Assembly: GCF_900005765.1 (NCBI RefSeq) | Contig: NC_041689.1 | Span: forward strand, 1,769,712-1,833,711 | DNA length: 64,000 nucleotides | Reading direction: 5' to 3' | From: Plasmodium relictum | Taxonomy: Eukaryota > Apicomplexa > Aconoidasida > Haemosporida > Plasmodiidae | Shown: piece after piece, positions 51,260 through 63,261 of the stretch | Position numbering within the stretch: position 1 is the stretch's first letter | How the letters are laid out: every line of letters begins with the position of its first letter | Translations under genes and position numbers: made by a program | The notes under the pieces: model-generated | Database searches by the model: none | Told to the model about the DNA's origin: nothing | The model's input: only the letters and a program-made list of their open reading frames with translations

Positions 51260-51786
51260 TGATTAATAAAAAAAAGTTAACCTTCTGTAATATAAAAATA
51301 GCTCACTAGTTAAAAAAATGTAAGTTAGCCATGAACTGACTCTAGTTTTAAAAAAAAATATATGTATATATATATATATAAATATAGCTATATTTTTTTT
51401 TGTTTATTTTATTTTTATACATTTTTGTAATTTAAAAAAAAAAAAGATTTTATTTTTTTTTTTTTTTGTTTTGACGTTTTTGAGTTGAAAGATTGTTAAT
51501 TTTTATTTAAAATATAAAAATTAATGTATGAAAGTATGAATTTTGTGTTGTATTAAATTTGTATATTTTGAAATAACCTTGAATAACTTAGAGTTTAATT
51601 TTTATTATTTGTTGGAACTTAATTTATGTATGTATTTTTAAATTAAAAGAATATACTTATTCTTTGATAATTAGAATGCATTTGTAAAGAATAAAAATGT
51701 CTGTTAAGCAATACATAATTGCTTATTTCAAATTAAAATTTGTTTAATATCCTAGCAAAGTCATTAAACAAGCAATTAATAAATTA
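51260..51786 (+). mobile_element. solo LTR, type A, near-perfect duplication
   Basis: From TGATTAATAAAAAA to GCAATTAATAAATTA (527 bp), flanked by AATGT and AATGC (4 of 5 match). It is inserted in or beside the preceding B-type LTR. Confidence 0.8.
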
Positions 51787-51791
51787 AATGC

Positions 51792-51910
51792 ATAACGTTA
51801 GTTTACCAGTTAGGAAAGTACAAGCCAGTCATGCAATGACGATAGTTAAAAAAAATGTATATAGCTACATTTTTTTTTGTTCATTTTATTCTTTATCATT
51901 TCCTTATAAT
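51792..51910 (+). mobile_element. LTR fragment, type A 5' block
   Basis: TAGTTTACCAGTTAGGAAAG and GCAATGACGATAGTTAAA match positions ~50-110 of A-type LTRs; the remainder is missing. Confidence 0.6.
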
Positions 51911-51920
51911 TGTCGTAAGT

Positions 51921-52234
51921 TGATTTATTAATTGATCGTTCAATTGATTTTGCTATAGTATTGAACAAACAAATTAATAAAGAGCATGTATAGCAATCTT
52001 TACTTTTTTTCTTTATGTTATTTTATTTTTATTTAAAAAAGTTATATTTAATACTAATTAAATTGTAGTTAATTAAAGCAAAATAAATCCTTAAAAAATA
52101 ACAAAATATATGACATATAATAAAAGCACAAAACGTATTCCTGAAAAAGAAATTAGTTTTTTTTATGTTTTTATCAAAAAATGTTTTTTCGTTTTCATTT
52201 ATTAATTGGATGTTCAAAGGCTTTGCTAGGGTAT
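51921..52234 (-). mobile_element. two minus LTR end fragments
   Basis: The first starts TGATTTATTAATTGATCG at 51921 with the compensated stem GTTCAAT/ATTGAAC. A second LTR end (TTTATTAATTGG, CTTTGCTAGGGTATT) lies at about 52197-52234 and is cut by the plus LTR at 52235. Confidence 0.6.
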
Positions 52235-52734
52235 TGGTTAATGAAAAAATTGTTACTAACCTTTCGTAAAATAAAATGAGCTACCAGTCGGGAAAATAGA
52301 AATAAACCATGCACTGATGCCAGTTAAAAGAAAAAAAAAAATTAAATTATTTTTTTTTTTTTGAGTTGACTTTTGTTCAAATTAAAGAGATAATTAATTT
52401 TTGCTTTAATAAAAACTATATATATATAAAAGTATAATGCTTATGCTGTATTCAATATGTATATATTGAAATAACATTGAATAAATTAGAGTTTTAACTT
52501 GTGTTATTTATTGTAAATTATGTGTATGTTTTTAATTAAAAGAATATACTTATTCTTTGTAAATAAAAACATATTTATAGAAGTAAACACATATCTGTTA
52601 AGTAATACATAATAATTTAATGTATAATATAAATATTATATAATATAAAATGCCAATATATATATATATATATATATATACATAAAAACATATATTTAGT
52701 TATGCATGCTCTATTAATTTTTTTGTTCAATACT
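52235..52734 (+). mobile_element. LTR, type A, interrupted before its 3' end
   Basis: Starts TGGTTAATGAAAAA and follows the A type to TTTGTTCAATACT, where the minus-strand element begins. The missing tail (CTAGCAAAGTC...) was not located at the other side of that element. Confidence 0.75.
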
Positions 52735-53110
52735 TGATTTATTAATTTCCTGCTCAAAGACTTTGCTAGAGTATTGAATAAACAAATTAATAAAGAGCAT
52801 GTATAACTAAATATACGGATTGAATACAACATAAACATTATACTTTTTTATATATATAGTTTTTATGTAAGTAAAAACTAATTTTCTTTTTGGTTCGAAC
52901 AAAAATCAACTCTAAAAAAAAAAAATTAAATTTTTTTTTTTTTTAATTACAAAGATTTATATAAATAAAATAAAAAAACAAAAAAAATAACTTTATATAT
53001 ATACATATTTTTTTTTTTTAACTAGTATCAGTGCATGGCTGACCTACATTTTCCCAACTGGTAACTTATTTTATTTTACAAAAGGTTAATAACAATTTTT
53101 TTATTAATCA
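52735..53110 (-). mobile_element. 3' LTR of the minus-strand element (shortened)
   Basis: Starts TGATTTATTAATTTCC and ends TTATTAATCA. About 150-250 bp shorter than other A-type LTRs, with the middle missing. The G-rich tract and internal sequence follow directly at 53111, so this is an element-attached LTR and not a solo one. Confidence 0.85.
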
Positions 53111-53136
53111 TACCCCACCACTTAGGGGGAAGTAAT
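53111..53136 (-). promoter_or_regulatory. polypurine-tract-like site
   Basis: On the minus strand AAGTGGTGGGGTA immediately precedes the 3' LTR. The same arrangement recurs at 63912. In LTR retroelements the plus-strand primer site lies here. G-runs are otherwise rare in this window. Confidence 0.6.
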
Positions 53137-53407
53137 GATACTACTTATAGTTTGCTCTCTTTGGCTTATTTTATAACTTCGAAACCCTTTTTATTTTTTT
53201 ACTAACTCTTTTACCCATACTACTCAAATCCTCAAATTGTGAAAGGCTATTTTTATCACAAATACCTAAATAATCTTTTGATTTTAATATTTTTATATTA
53301 TCTAATTTTCTTTTACGATGATCAATTACTTGTATTAGGTCCCTTATTTATCTTTCATATATTTCATTTGTTTTATTATTTAACAGTTTAATCTTTGATA
53401 AATGAAT

Positions 53408-53926
53408 CTATATTTCTTTTCCTCTATAATAAACAGGTATGGTTTTTAAACTTCCATTTTTGATATCTGTCACTCTATGCAGAAATGACCAATGTGGTTT
53501 ATATTGTCCATTTCCACCATAATACTTCATTTGATTTCTCTCATATTCAGATAATTCATAAGATATGATATTTCCCACTTTAATCTCTTTATACTTAATT
53601 AAAGGTTTTTCCTTTATTTTAATTAAATCTTCATTCGCGTTTTTCCATCTATCGTTTAAATAAATAATCTTCATCTCCTTAGTTGTTTCTGGTGTTATTT
53701 TTGAAAAACCTGGACATATACAATCTACTCCATATACCGAAAAGTAAGGTGTTTCTCCAATAGCACCATGAGGGGTGTTATTATATATTAGAACTGAATT
53801 TCTAACTATTCGTTCAAAAAAAAATTTTTCTTTCTCATATAGCATTTTAGGTATATAGTCAAGACTTTTATGAGAACTTTTATTTATTCCTTTTCCTTGT
53901 GGATAATATGCACTATTATGATACAA
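53408..53926 (-). pseudogene. integrase catalytic core (C-terminal half) and C-terminal domain region (fossil)
   Basis: A 172-codon open stretch of pol. It shows AYYPQGKG, the Ty3/Gypsy integrase block before the catalytic Glu, then NNTPHGAIGETPYFSVYG, then a basic C-terminal domain with VGNIISYEL and YYGGNGQY. Part of a broken element; not a host gene. Confidence 0.85.
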
Positions 53927-54339
53927 TTTTATCTGTAATTCATTAATAATATAATCTTTAAATTATTGACTCATATATATTGAACCTCGATCTATTAAAA
54001 TACTTCTGAGACACCCACACCCAAATATGGGGATGCATGCATTTCTTATAATATTTATAGCATCCTTAGAGGTAGAAGCTTTATTTGTCACATTTGTTAA
54101 CATAAAACGTGAATAATGGTCAATTACTACTTGTATATGGTATATTCTTTACCTTTTCAGATTCTAGGAACTTCAATATATAAAGATACCATATAGAATA
54201 TATTATTTTCTGATAATTCCTTATTTACATCTGATTTAAATCTTTTGCTACGTATTTTCTGACATATTAAACAATTTAAAACATAGTCTTCAATTTCTCT
54301 ACTAATATTAGGCCATCAAAGGTGTTCCTGAATTTCCTT

Positions 54340-54561
54340 TTATGCTTTATTCACTTCACAATTTCCTGCAAGCTTATTAATATGAAAAAAATACATTAAA
54401 TGATTTCTATATTTTTCTGGTATATATAATCGTCCTGTTCTGTAGTAAACTGGGAATTCATTCTTCCACGCTACACATCTTGGTATGTTATCCTTATTTT
54501 CCCGTATTTCATCAGAAACTTCTTGACAATATGGGATATGGGATATTATATATATCTTCAT
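54340..54561 (-). pseudogene. integrase N-terminal (zinc-binding) side (fossil)
   Basis: A 73-codon stretch with VYYRTGRLYIPEKYRNHLMYFFH, the region leading into the HHCC zinc-binding domain of Ty3/Gypsy integrases. The order relative to the core region is as expected on the minus strand. Confidence 0.75.
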
Positions 54562-54914
54562 ATTCTTCCGAAAGTTTATGACAATAAAGTATTATATAAT
54601 TTGGAAGATCAGTATCATCTTCTATTGATCTAGTAATCCAATCAACTATTTTGTACTCTTTCAATATGTTCAAATTCTAAATTAAATTCAAGCAATCTTA
54701 ATTTCCGTCGATACAATATTCTAGTATTAATTGAATCCATTCCAATAGATCTTTTACAATCATTTTTTATTAATGCTTTAGATCCTTTAATATAATAATA
54801 GAATGATTCACAAGCTACTACTATAGCAAATAATTATTTTTCAACTGTGCTCCATTTTCATTGAATATTATTTATTTTCTTAGATGTATAATGGATAAAC
54901 CAAAATTCACTAGT

Positions 54915-55456
54915 TGGTTAAAGGTTATTATTAACCTTTTTCGGTACAAAATGCTAGGTTACTGTACGTGTATCTACAAGTACCCATGCACTGACTGAGT
55001 AATAGAGAATATTATAATTATTCTAGTACACTAAGCTAGTTTGTGTATGTGTATGTACAAACTAATTGTGTACTAACACTAATAAAAAAAAAAAAAATAA
55101 TTTTTTTTTTTTTTTTTTTTTTGGTGTGTTTTCATTTTTAGAAAATTTTTTGTTAATTATTAATTTAAATATCTTTTAAAAAATTAAAAAGATAAGATTA
55201 ATAATTTTTGTATAATCAATGTTATATTTTAAAAATAACATTGAATAATATAAAGATTTGACTTTATTAATTGTTATAGTTTGTGTATATGTTTTTAATT
55301 AAAAGAATAAGTAATTCTTTATAATTAAAAACTCATTTATAACAATTAATAAGACTATTAAAATCGTAATAAAATTTTACTCAGTCATAAATGCTCTTTA
55401 TTAATTTGTTTGTTTAATACTCTAGCAAAGTCATTAAACGGCCAAATAATAAATCA
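54915..55456 (+). mobile_element. solo LTR, type A, nested in pol, CTAGT duplication
   Basis: From TGGTTAAAGG to GGCCAAATAATAAATCA (542 bp). Flanked by CTAGT at 54910-54914 and 55457-55461. It splits the RNase H region of the minus-strand element, so it is younger than that element. Confidence 0.93.
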
Positions 55457-55606
55457 CTAGTATCATTTATTTGGGTTAATACAACTTCTATAGCATAATC
55501 CGAATCGTCAGTATAAATAGTGTACGGCTTCCCTATTTCGGGAAATTATAGATAAGTTATTTGAGCCATTTTATTAACAATTTGCTTAAATACCGGTGAA
55601 TGTTCT

Positions 55607-56062
55607 TGGTTAATAAAAGATGTTATTAACCTTTTATAGTACATTAAGTTAGTTTACTAGTATTATATGTACAAGTTAGCTATGCACTAACGCTAAATTA
55701 AAAAGATAATTTTTACTTACATAAAAACTTAAAAGGAAAAAGTATAATGTGAATGTTATATTCAATGTTTATATTTCTAAGTAATATTAAATGAATTAGA
55801 GCCTAATTTCGTTGCTTGTTATAAAATATGTGTGTGTTTTTAATTAAAAGAATATACTTATTCTTTGTAAATAAAAACTCATTTATAACAATTTAACATG
55901 CCTATTAAAAGGTACAGCATAATTTAACTCAAATTAAATATTATAAATCATAAGAAACCATTATATATATATTAAAAAACGTATATTTAGTTATATATGC
56001 TCTTTATTAATTTGTTTGTTTAATACTCTAGCAAAGCCATTAAACAGATAATTAATAAATAA
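55607..56062 (+). mobile_element. solo LTR, type A, nested in pol, GTTCT duplication
   Basis: From TGGTTAATAAAAG to ATTAATAAATAA (456 bp, shorter interior). Flanked by GTTCT at 55602-55606 and 56063-56067. It splits the RT/RNase H junction of the minus-strand element. Confidence 0.92.
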
Positions 56063-56283
56063 GTTCTTCATTCCGTTCAAACTTTTTCTTTTTAGTCAAT
56101 AAAAGAACTAATTTAGAAGTTCAATTTGAAAATTTTCTTATATAATTTCTATAATAATTAGCAGCTCCTAGAAACGATTTCAATTTTTCTTTAATTTAGA
56201 TCTTTCTGCTTTAATAGTTGTTTCTATTTTACTAATTAAGGCCTTATCCTTTCTCTATCTATTATTTGTCTTAAATATGTAAT

Positions 56284-56819
56284 TGGTTATTAAAAAAATT
56301 GTTATTAACCTTTTATAAAATAAAATGAGCTACAAGTCAGGAAAATATGAGTCGACCATGTACTGACGCTAGTTAAAAAAAAAAAAAAAATATTAAATTA
56401 TTTTCTTTTTTTTGTTGGTTAACATTTATTTGAATTAAAAAGAAAATTAATTTTTACCTATATAAAAAACTTGATAAAGAAGTGTAATGTTTTATGTTGC
56501 ATTCAATGTATATATTTTTAAATAACATTGAATAAATCAAAATTTAATTTTTGTTATTTGTCATAAATTTTGTGTATGTGTTTTTAATTACAAAGAATAA
56601 GTATATTCTTATAATTAAAAACACATCTATAAAAATAAATATATATCTGTTAAGCAATATAGAATAATTTAATGTATAATATACATTATAAAATTCCAAT
56701 ATATATATAATAAAAACAACTATATATATATTTAAAAACGTATATTTAATTAAACATATTCTTTATTAACTTGCTCGTTCAATACTCTAGAAAAGTCTTT
56801 GAGTAGCCAACTAATAAAT
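56284..56819 (+). mobile_element. LTR, type A, at the broken 5' side of the minus-strand element
   Basis: From TGGTTATTAAAA to CAACTAATAAATT. The left flank is RT sequence (GTAAT); the right flank is another LTR, so no duplication can be read. A deletion after insertion probably removed the rest of the element. Confidence 0.78.
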
Positions 56820-57472
56820 TAAATGCTTTGCTGGGGTATTGAATAAAAATTAATAAATAGTATGTATACATATTCATGCTTCTTTAATTGAATTTTATTA
56901 TTCTTAGTATATAATACTAAAACTTTAATTAACTATTAAAATTTAATTAATTTTTGATGTTTATACACTGACGCATATATATATTTAACATATATTACCA
57001 TTATTATTCTTGGATAATAAGATAGCACATTTAATAAAAAAAATTTCTATTTTAATATTTCATCGCATTAACATATATTTTATTGCATACAAATACTTTC
57101 AGTACTTTTAAGGACACATACACACACTATTATCATAAAGATTTTATTGTGCTCATTATTCCATACTGAAAAAGTACTTATATAAAATCTATAATAAATA
57201 TTTTTAAAATTATAAAAAAAATTATAAAAAGAAAAAAAAAAAATTAATATATATATAAAAAAAAAATTATCTTTAATTTGAGCTATACACCTTTTAAAAA
57301 AATTAATCGTTTAAGTATTTTAGTTTTTTTCAATAGTTGGAAAAACTTTATTGAGTATACAAATTTTTTCTGTATGCCTATTATAGCAATTAATACACCG
57401 TTAATTAATATCCCGGTATATGTATAACTACTTTTAAAATATAAAAAGGTTAATAATAAATTTTATTAACCA
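56820..57472 (-). mobile_element. LTR, type C, minus, old
   Basis: Lacks the first bases (starts in CTTTGCTGGGGTATTG) and ends in AAAGGTTAATAATAAATTTTATTAACCA. The interior is alignable with the 44.1 and 50.3 kb C copies (TTTAATATTTCATCGCATTAAC block near 57054). Confidence 0.68.
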
Positions 57473-58690
57473 ATTAAATAAACGAAGTAGTTAAAATAAT
57501 TGTTTTCATCTTTTTTTTAAATTAATAGTTTGTATTAATATTTATTTATAAAATTTATTTTATATCCTACTTTATTTTAATGAAGTTCTTCAATAGATTT
57601 TACTACAAATTATTATCTCTAATTTTAAAATCTAAATTATTCATATATAAAATTCGTAAAAAAAATATTCATTTTTTATATCTAAACATAAAATAAAAAC
57701 GCTTAAAAAAAAATTTATGAGTGAATACTTTAATTATTTTATTATGCATAACTTTGTAAACATATCTTTAGATGCACATCTTTGTAAACTTATCTTTATG
57801 TATAAAATCTTGTTATATTTATTTTTGTATTGACATTTTTTGAAAATATTGCTTGTACTAGGAATTTTTATAAGTATTATTTTTCATTATATTAAAATTT
57901 CAAAAATATCAATATCTTTTATTGACCAGCATAATAATTTTAATTATAATGATCTAATGATTATAATGATGTATCACTAAAGAAATTTTGATAAAAAAAA
58001 ATAAAATAATACAACATAATAAGTGTGTAATAATACATGATGATATATTAATTTATTACAATTTTATAACAATTGTATGATAATTATATGATTTGTGTGT
58101 AGCAATTTCTTTAGACATAAATAAGAATTGTTATATACATATAACTGTAATAAAGATAGTTTCCATGGAAGAAAAATATAATCGTAAAATTAATTGTATC
58201 TTATGTTGTAGAATAATAGGTTATTTGACTTTAATGAATGTTAAATAACATTTTAATATGGTTGTTAGTATTTAGAATTACCAAGAAGTAATAAAAAAAT
58301 AAAAAATCTGTAAAAGAAATTTTTCATATTAATCTATGGATTGACAATGAACATAACAGTAAGAATGATTCAACTTTATATTATTATGATAAAAATAGTA
58401 ATATGGATATGCAAACTTTTGTTTTTATAACTAAATATTTCATTAAATTACTCATTTGACACTTTTATAATAAGTTCAAAAATTAAATTATATCTTTGGT
58501 TAAGTATCACACTTGAGCATATTCATATAAGTAACAATACATAACTTAACACTAAATTTATAAAAATAAAATTTCTAATAAAGAAAAACTTTATAATTTT
58601 ACATTTTTACTTCCAAAAGTACACAAATGATTCATTACTGAATTTATTGATTGTACACTAAGAGATACTGATAAAAAAGAAATAGTATTA
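57473..58690. other. LTR-free spacer
   Basis: Similar in texture to 15.3-18.5 kb (ATGATGTATCACTA, AATTATAATGAT words). A short coding-like trace on the plus strand at 58612-58692 (KEIVLKCL and neighbours) has no recognisable family. Confidence 0.4.
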
Positions 58691-58699
58691 AAGTGCCTT

Positions 58700-59085
58700 T
58701 TTCATTGCCATTTTATTTTGTTATTTTTTTTATTTCTATTATTTTTCATTATATCTATTTAATTTTTCCATTTGCTTTTAACTATTATAATTTTCTTAAT
58801 CCTATTTTTCCTTCTCTTTCATATTATAATCTTCTTTCATTTTTCTATTTTATTTATTATTATCCAATTATTTCTTTTCATCTATAGTTTTTCTCTTCTT
58901 AACCATTCTTCAAATTCATCTTTTTCTAATTCTTCTTTATACTCCCATTGTTCATCTAATTGTATTTACATTTATTTCTTCCTTTTTTTTAATATCTTCA
59001 AATACCAAAAGTGTTAATTTTTTTACAATATTTAAATTGGATTCTATTTGATAACATGGTTTACTAATTGATATCCCACCAAGAG
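58700..59085 (-). pseudogene. degenerate Trp/Glu-rich subtelomeric gene remnant (last-exon-like)
   Basis: After an acceptor-like TTTTTATTATAG (about 59086) the minus strand reads RTLGGISISKPCYQ, then a charged stretch (LTLLVFEDIKKKEEI). After a frame change it gives LDEQWEYKEELEKDEFEEWL and a stop. Charge pattern, Trp spacing and position resemble the intracellular ends of STP1/SURFIN-like Plasmodium proteins. That assignment is inference, and no upstream exons were recognised. Confidence 0.42.
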
Positions 59086-59089
59086 TTCG

Positions 59090-61395
59090 CTATAATAAAA
59101 ATTAAAAATAATTCAGAATAATTTATTTCTTCATACTGAGAGAATTTTAATTTAAATAAATAAATAAAATGAAAAACTTATATATACTTTTAAGTGTAAA
59201 ATTTATCTTGCATCACAAGAACAGCGAAGTATCCAAATTAAAAAGGCATAAACAGAATTTTTCCAAAAAAACGATAATTTTATTATACTAACTCTTGATT
59301 AATATAATCTAAAAATTACATTAAGTAAAACATACATAATAAAATCCAATGTAAATGAAATGGTATGTCTTGTAATCATGTCATTATTGCAATAAATTTG
59401 ATTATCGCTTGAAGCCTTAATTTATTTTATTTAGAATGATTCATTTTTAAAATACAAAAATATATTTTCATAAAAAAATAATAATACTATCCTTTAATAA
59501 AATTAATTGTTGTAAAAGTTCTTTTTTGTAGGATAAATATTTATAGTATCAAAAAAAAAAAAAAAAACAAATAGAGCTATAGTATTTCATAACTCTACTT
59601 AAGAACAGAAATTTTCATATCATGGAAGAAAAAAAATATTTTTATAAATTTTCATTTAAAATTCTTTACTTTTTTAACCATTGTAAATATTTTAAATGTT
59701 AACATAATTAAAATATAAAAAATTAATAATATACAAAAATTTAAATATTTTGAATTGATACAATTGAATTTTTTTTTAATGTTTTTTCAAAAAACTATAA
59801 TTTTTTTATATTTATATATCTTTTAGGTAAAGCACACAGAATAAAAGATGATTTAATTTATAATATAAATAAAAAAAGAAAAAATATTAAAATATGTAAA
59901 TACTTTCATTCAAAAAACTATTTGCAATATGTTCCAATTTTTAACATTATTCATATAAATAAAGTTTTCTCTTATATTTGTACACATTGGCAATGCAATA
60001 ACAATAAAAATATTTAAATATAAATTGTGTATATTACATATAGTAATTTATTAACTTATAAATGACACTATAGCTATAATCATTAGTATAATGATAACCA
60101 TGGAAATGATATATGAACAATGAAAATAAAAAATATAACAAATAGTGAAGATAAAATAAAAAGAAAAATAAAGGCAAAAATCCAAATAAGTGAAAATAAA
60201 AGAAAAAAAAAAAAATTAAGATCAAATTTAAAAAATGATTAAAATCAAAATAAAAAAAAAATAATATTATAATTAAGATAAGTAAAATTGGAATTAAAGA
60301 AAATAATAAATATTAAAATAATAGAGGAAATATGCGTCGTAAATGTTATAATAACATATTTGCAACAATTATGATAGCAATAAAAATAAAATTTTAATCA
60401 TAATTAATTTAAGATAAAATGGAAAATAGATAATTCTAATACTATTAATAATAATTCTTTTTTAATGGAAATAAAGTACCACTAAAATATATTTCTTAAG
60501 CTTTGGTAATAATATTGTAATTTGAAATTGTATTCATATACAGTTTTAAATTACCCTTATGTAAATATAGTTAGAAAAGGAAAGAAAAATTAAAATAAAA
60601 AAAAATAAACATGAATATATTTTACTTTACAATAGCATACATTTTTACAATGACTGAATAAAAAAATGAGGATAATACATAAGGTATAAAATAAGTAATA
60701 AAAAAATTTATAAAGTTAAATTTACTTTAAGAAAAGTAATGTATATCTAATAACTATGAATATAATGACATTTAAAAGAAAAATATAAAAATATATATAT
60801 TAAGAAATAAAGTAGAAAATTTACATTTCTAATTATGAAAGTAGGTATGATTTATTTTATAGTATTTTTGTTATTTTTTATGATAATGCAATAAGATTAT
60901 AATATATGGTTTATTATTGGATAATTACTAATATATGAAAAATAAAAAACATTAAAATATAAGGCAGGAATCATTTTCTTATACTGATATATATTTTATG
61001 TTTCCATTAATATTATTTATCAATAATAGATATTATTGAATTTTTTAAACATGCCATAGAATGAAACAGATTAGAGCTAATTGTTTAGTTGTGCGCACAA
61101 CCATTTGAGAAAATGAATATACTAAATAAATTATTTTTATTTTATTTTAACATTTTTTTTTGGGAAAAGGAATATTTTCTTTATTATATAAACATTTATA
61201 TTTATAGTTATGCATATATGCATATATCTACTGTATATGTATATTAATATATATATATGAAGAAGACAACATTATTTTTTTTAATGAGAAATTAATTGAT
61301 GAATTATTGTTTATAAAAAGAAGTAAATTTTTATCATTTACGAAAATTAATTTTTGATGCATAATAATATATATATTATGTTATTAAATATTTGT
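59090..61395. other. A+T-rich spacer
   Basis: No LTR ends, RNA genes or supported frames. Poly-T/poly-A and TA runs (about 61240-61257). Confidence 0.45.
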
Positions 61396-61399
61396 TGAT

Positions 61400-61697
61400 C
61401 TTGAGTATTTAAATTTTAATAAAAATAAGAATTATTATTAAGCTATATGAAAATTTTTCAAATATATTATTATTTTAGGAGGAATAAAAGATTGATGTAA
61501 TATAATTTTAATTAAAGAATTGTAAATTTTATGTGAAGTAAGTTATTTATTTTATTTTATTGATATAAAGATCATATATATTATTTATAATGAGTAATTT
61601 TTCTCTAGATAACAGTAGTAAATGCTACCCTACATACTCTTTATTAATTTTACTGTTAAATATACTACAAAAGTAGTTGAACGTTCAATTAAAAAAA
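61400..61697 (+). mobile_element. LTR, type C, 3' part
   Basis: GAGTATTTAAATTTTAA... to CATACTCTTTATTAATTTTACTG...CGTTCAATTAAAAAA. Aligned with the 3' half of the C copy at 42609-43237. The 5' part is not recognised. Confidence 0.55.
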
Positions 61698-61727
61698 TAA
61701 TTTAATAAACCATTTTCACATATATCT

Positions 61728-61763
<36 letters not shown>

Positions 61764-62196
61764 TTTTGAAAATTTATATACAATATAAATAATAAACTTT
61801 TATTACTTCTTATATATAAAAATTATATTTAAAGCATTTTTATTTTACTTCATTAATCATATTTGCATTATATTGTAATTATAGACTTATTTTTAACTTT
61901 AAATATATAACTTTAATAATTTTGTATCTACATAGTGTACAAGGACTTATATAATAGAATAAAAAATAATTTATATTCATTTAAATGTGTATCGCTTTGA
62001 TCAAGTTATATTTATGTAAATACAATTAAAATGTTATTGTTTCTTCTTTAATGTAATTACATTGTAAATAAAGTAATTTAATGGAAAATTTTTATTTTGA
62101 TGTAAAACAAAATTTTACAGATATATTTTAATATGTAAATTTTGGTATACATATTTTAGTGTGCTCATCTTAATGTACATATCTTTTTTGAATACC

Positions 62197-62725
62197 TGGT
62201 TAATAAAATTAGTTATTAACCTTTTGTAGTACACTAAGCTAGTTTACTACTTGTGTACGTACAAGTTAGCCATACACTGACGCTAGTTAATAAAAAAAAA
62301 AAAAAGAAAGTTATTTTTTTTTTGTCTGTTTATTTTTATTTATATACATCTTTGTAATTAAAAAAAAAAATATTAAATATATTTTTTTTTTTGTTATGTT
62401 ATGTTTTTGACTTTTGTGTTTTAAAAATTAAATAAGAATTAATGTTTACTTATTAAAACTTAAGAGATAAAAGAAATGTTTACGTACTATTCAATGTATA
62501 TTTTGAAATAATATTGAATATAATAAAATTTTGACTTTATTAATTATTATAGTTTATCTGTATGTTTTTAATTAAAAGAATAAGTAATTCTTTGTAAATA
62601 AAAACTCATTTATAATAATTAAAAACTAATATATATATAAACATATATTTAGTTATACAATTCTCTTTATTAATTTGTTTGTTTAATACTCTAGCAAAGT
62701 CATTAAATGACCAATTAATAAATCA
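62197..62725 (+). mobile_element. solo LTR, type A, ATACC duplication (reference copy)
   Basis: A 529-bp LTR from TGGTTAATAAAA to CCAATTAATAAATCA, flanked by ATACC at 62192-62196 and 62726-62730. All conserved blocks are present: the 5' palindrome, GCTAGTTTACTAC, CACTGACGCTAGTTAA, the TTTAATTAAAAGAATAAG hairpin and the 3' hairpin. Confidence 0.95.
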
Positions 62726-63261
62726 ATACCCTATATGCAAAACTAAACATTTAGCTATGCTCCATTTCATTTTATTAAAAATTTAAAAAGTTCAATACAT
62801 AAGAAAATCCTTCGTTGAGTTAAAATAACATTAATCGGAAAGCACTTTTTTTATACACAATTTCATACAAATATAAAGAAGTATCACATTCTTTTAAGTA
62901 ATATGTTTTGTTTCCCTTTTTTTTCTTTTTTAACAAAAAAAGAAAAAAAAAAAGAAAATATTAGAAATTTTTTATTATTGATCAATAAGAGAAAATATGA
63001 AATATAATAAATAAATTAGCAAGTAATTCTTTGTATAAAGAGAATTATTTAGATAAAATATATGGAAAGATTAATTTTAGAAAAAAGTTGTAAATATTAT
63101 AACAGTATTTTTTGTTTCTTTGATCTTCAGATACATTTTCCCCTCTCATTAAATTATTTTTTTTTAAATTATTCATTTATTGATCAATAAAGAGCTTTAT
63201 CAAACTTTTTAATATAATGAAATGAAGTATAGAAAAGAGTTTGATAGTACATGTAAGATAC

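Larger units (their letters stand above)
52735..56283 (-). mobile_element. decayed minus-strand Ty3/Gypsy-type LTR retrotransposon (fossil, 5' part missing)
   Basis: Read on the minus strand from right to left: the end of reverse transcriptase (56283-56068), RNase H (55606-55462 and left of 54914), integrase (about 54600-53400), a G-rich polypurine-like tract and an internally shortened A-type 3' LTR (53110-52735). Two plus-strand LTRs are nested in it with their own duplications, and a third abuts its truncated 5' side. It is broken (at least several breaks) but better preserved than the plus-strand copy, with integrase stretches still open over 70-170 residues. Gag, protease and most of the RT are absent. 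Confidence 0.88.

Noticed and set aside
58693-59017. Two plus-strand Phe/Ser/Tyr-rich frames
   Set aside because: They are the antisense of the charged, A/G-rich minus-strand gene remnant, which is the more protein-like strand.
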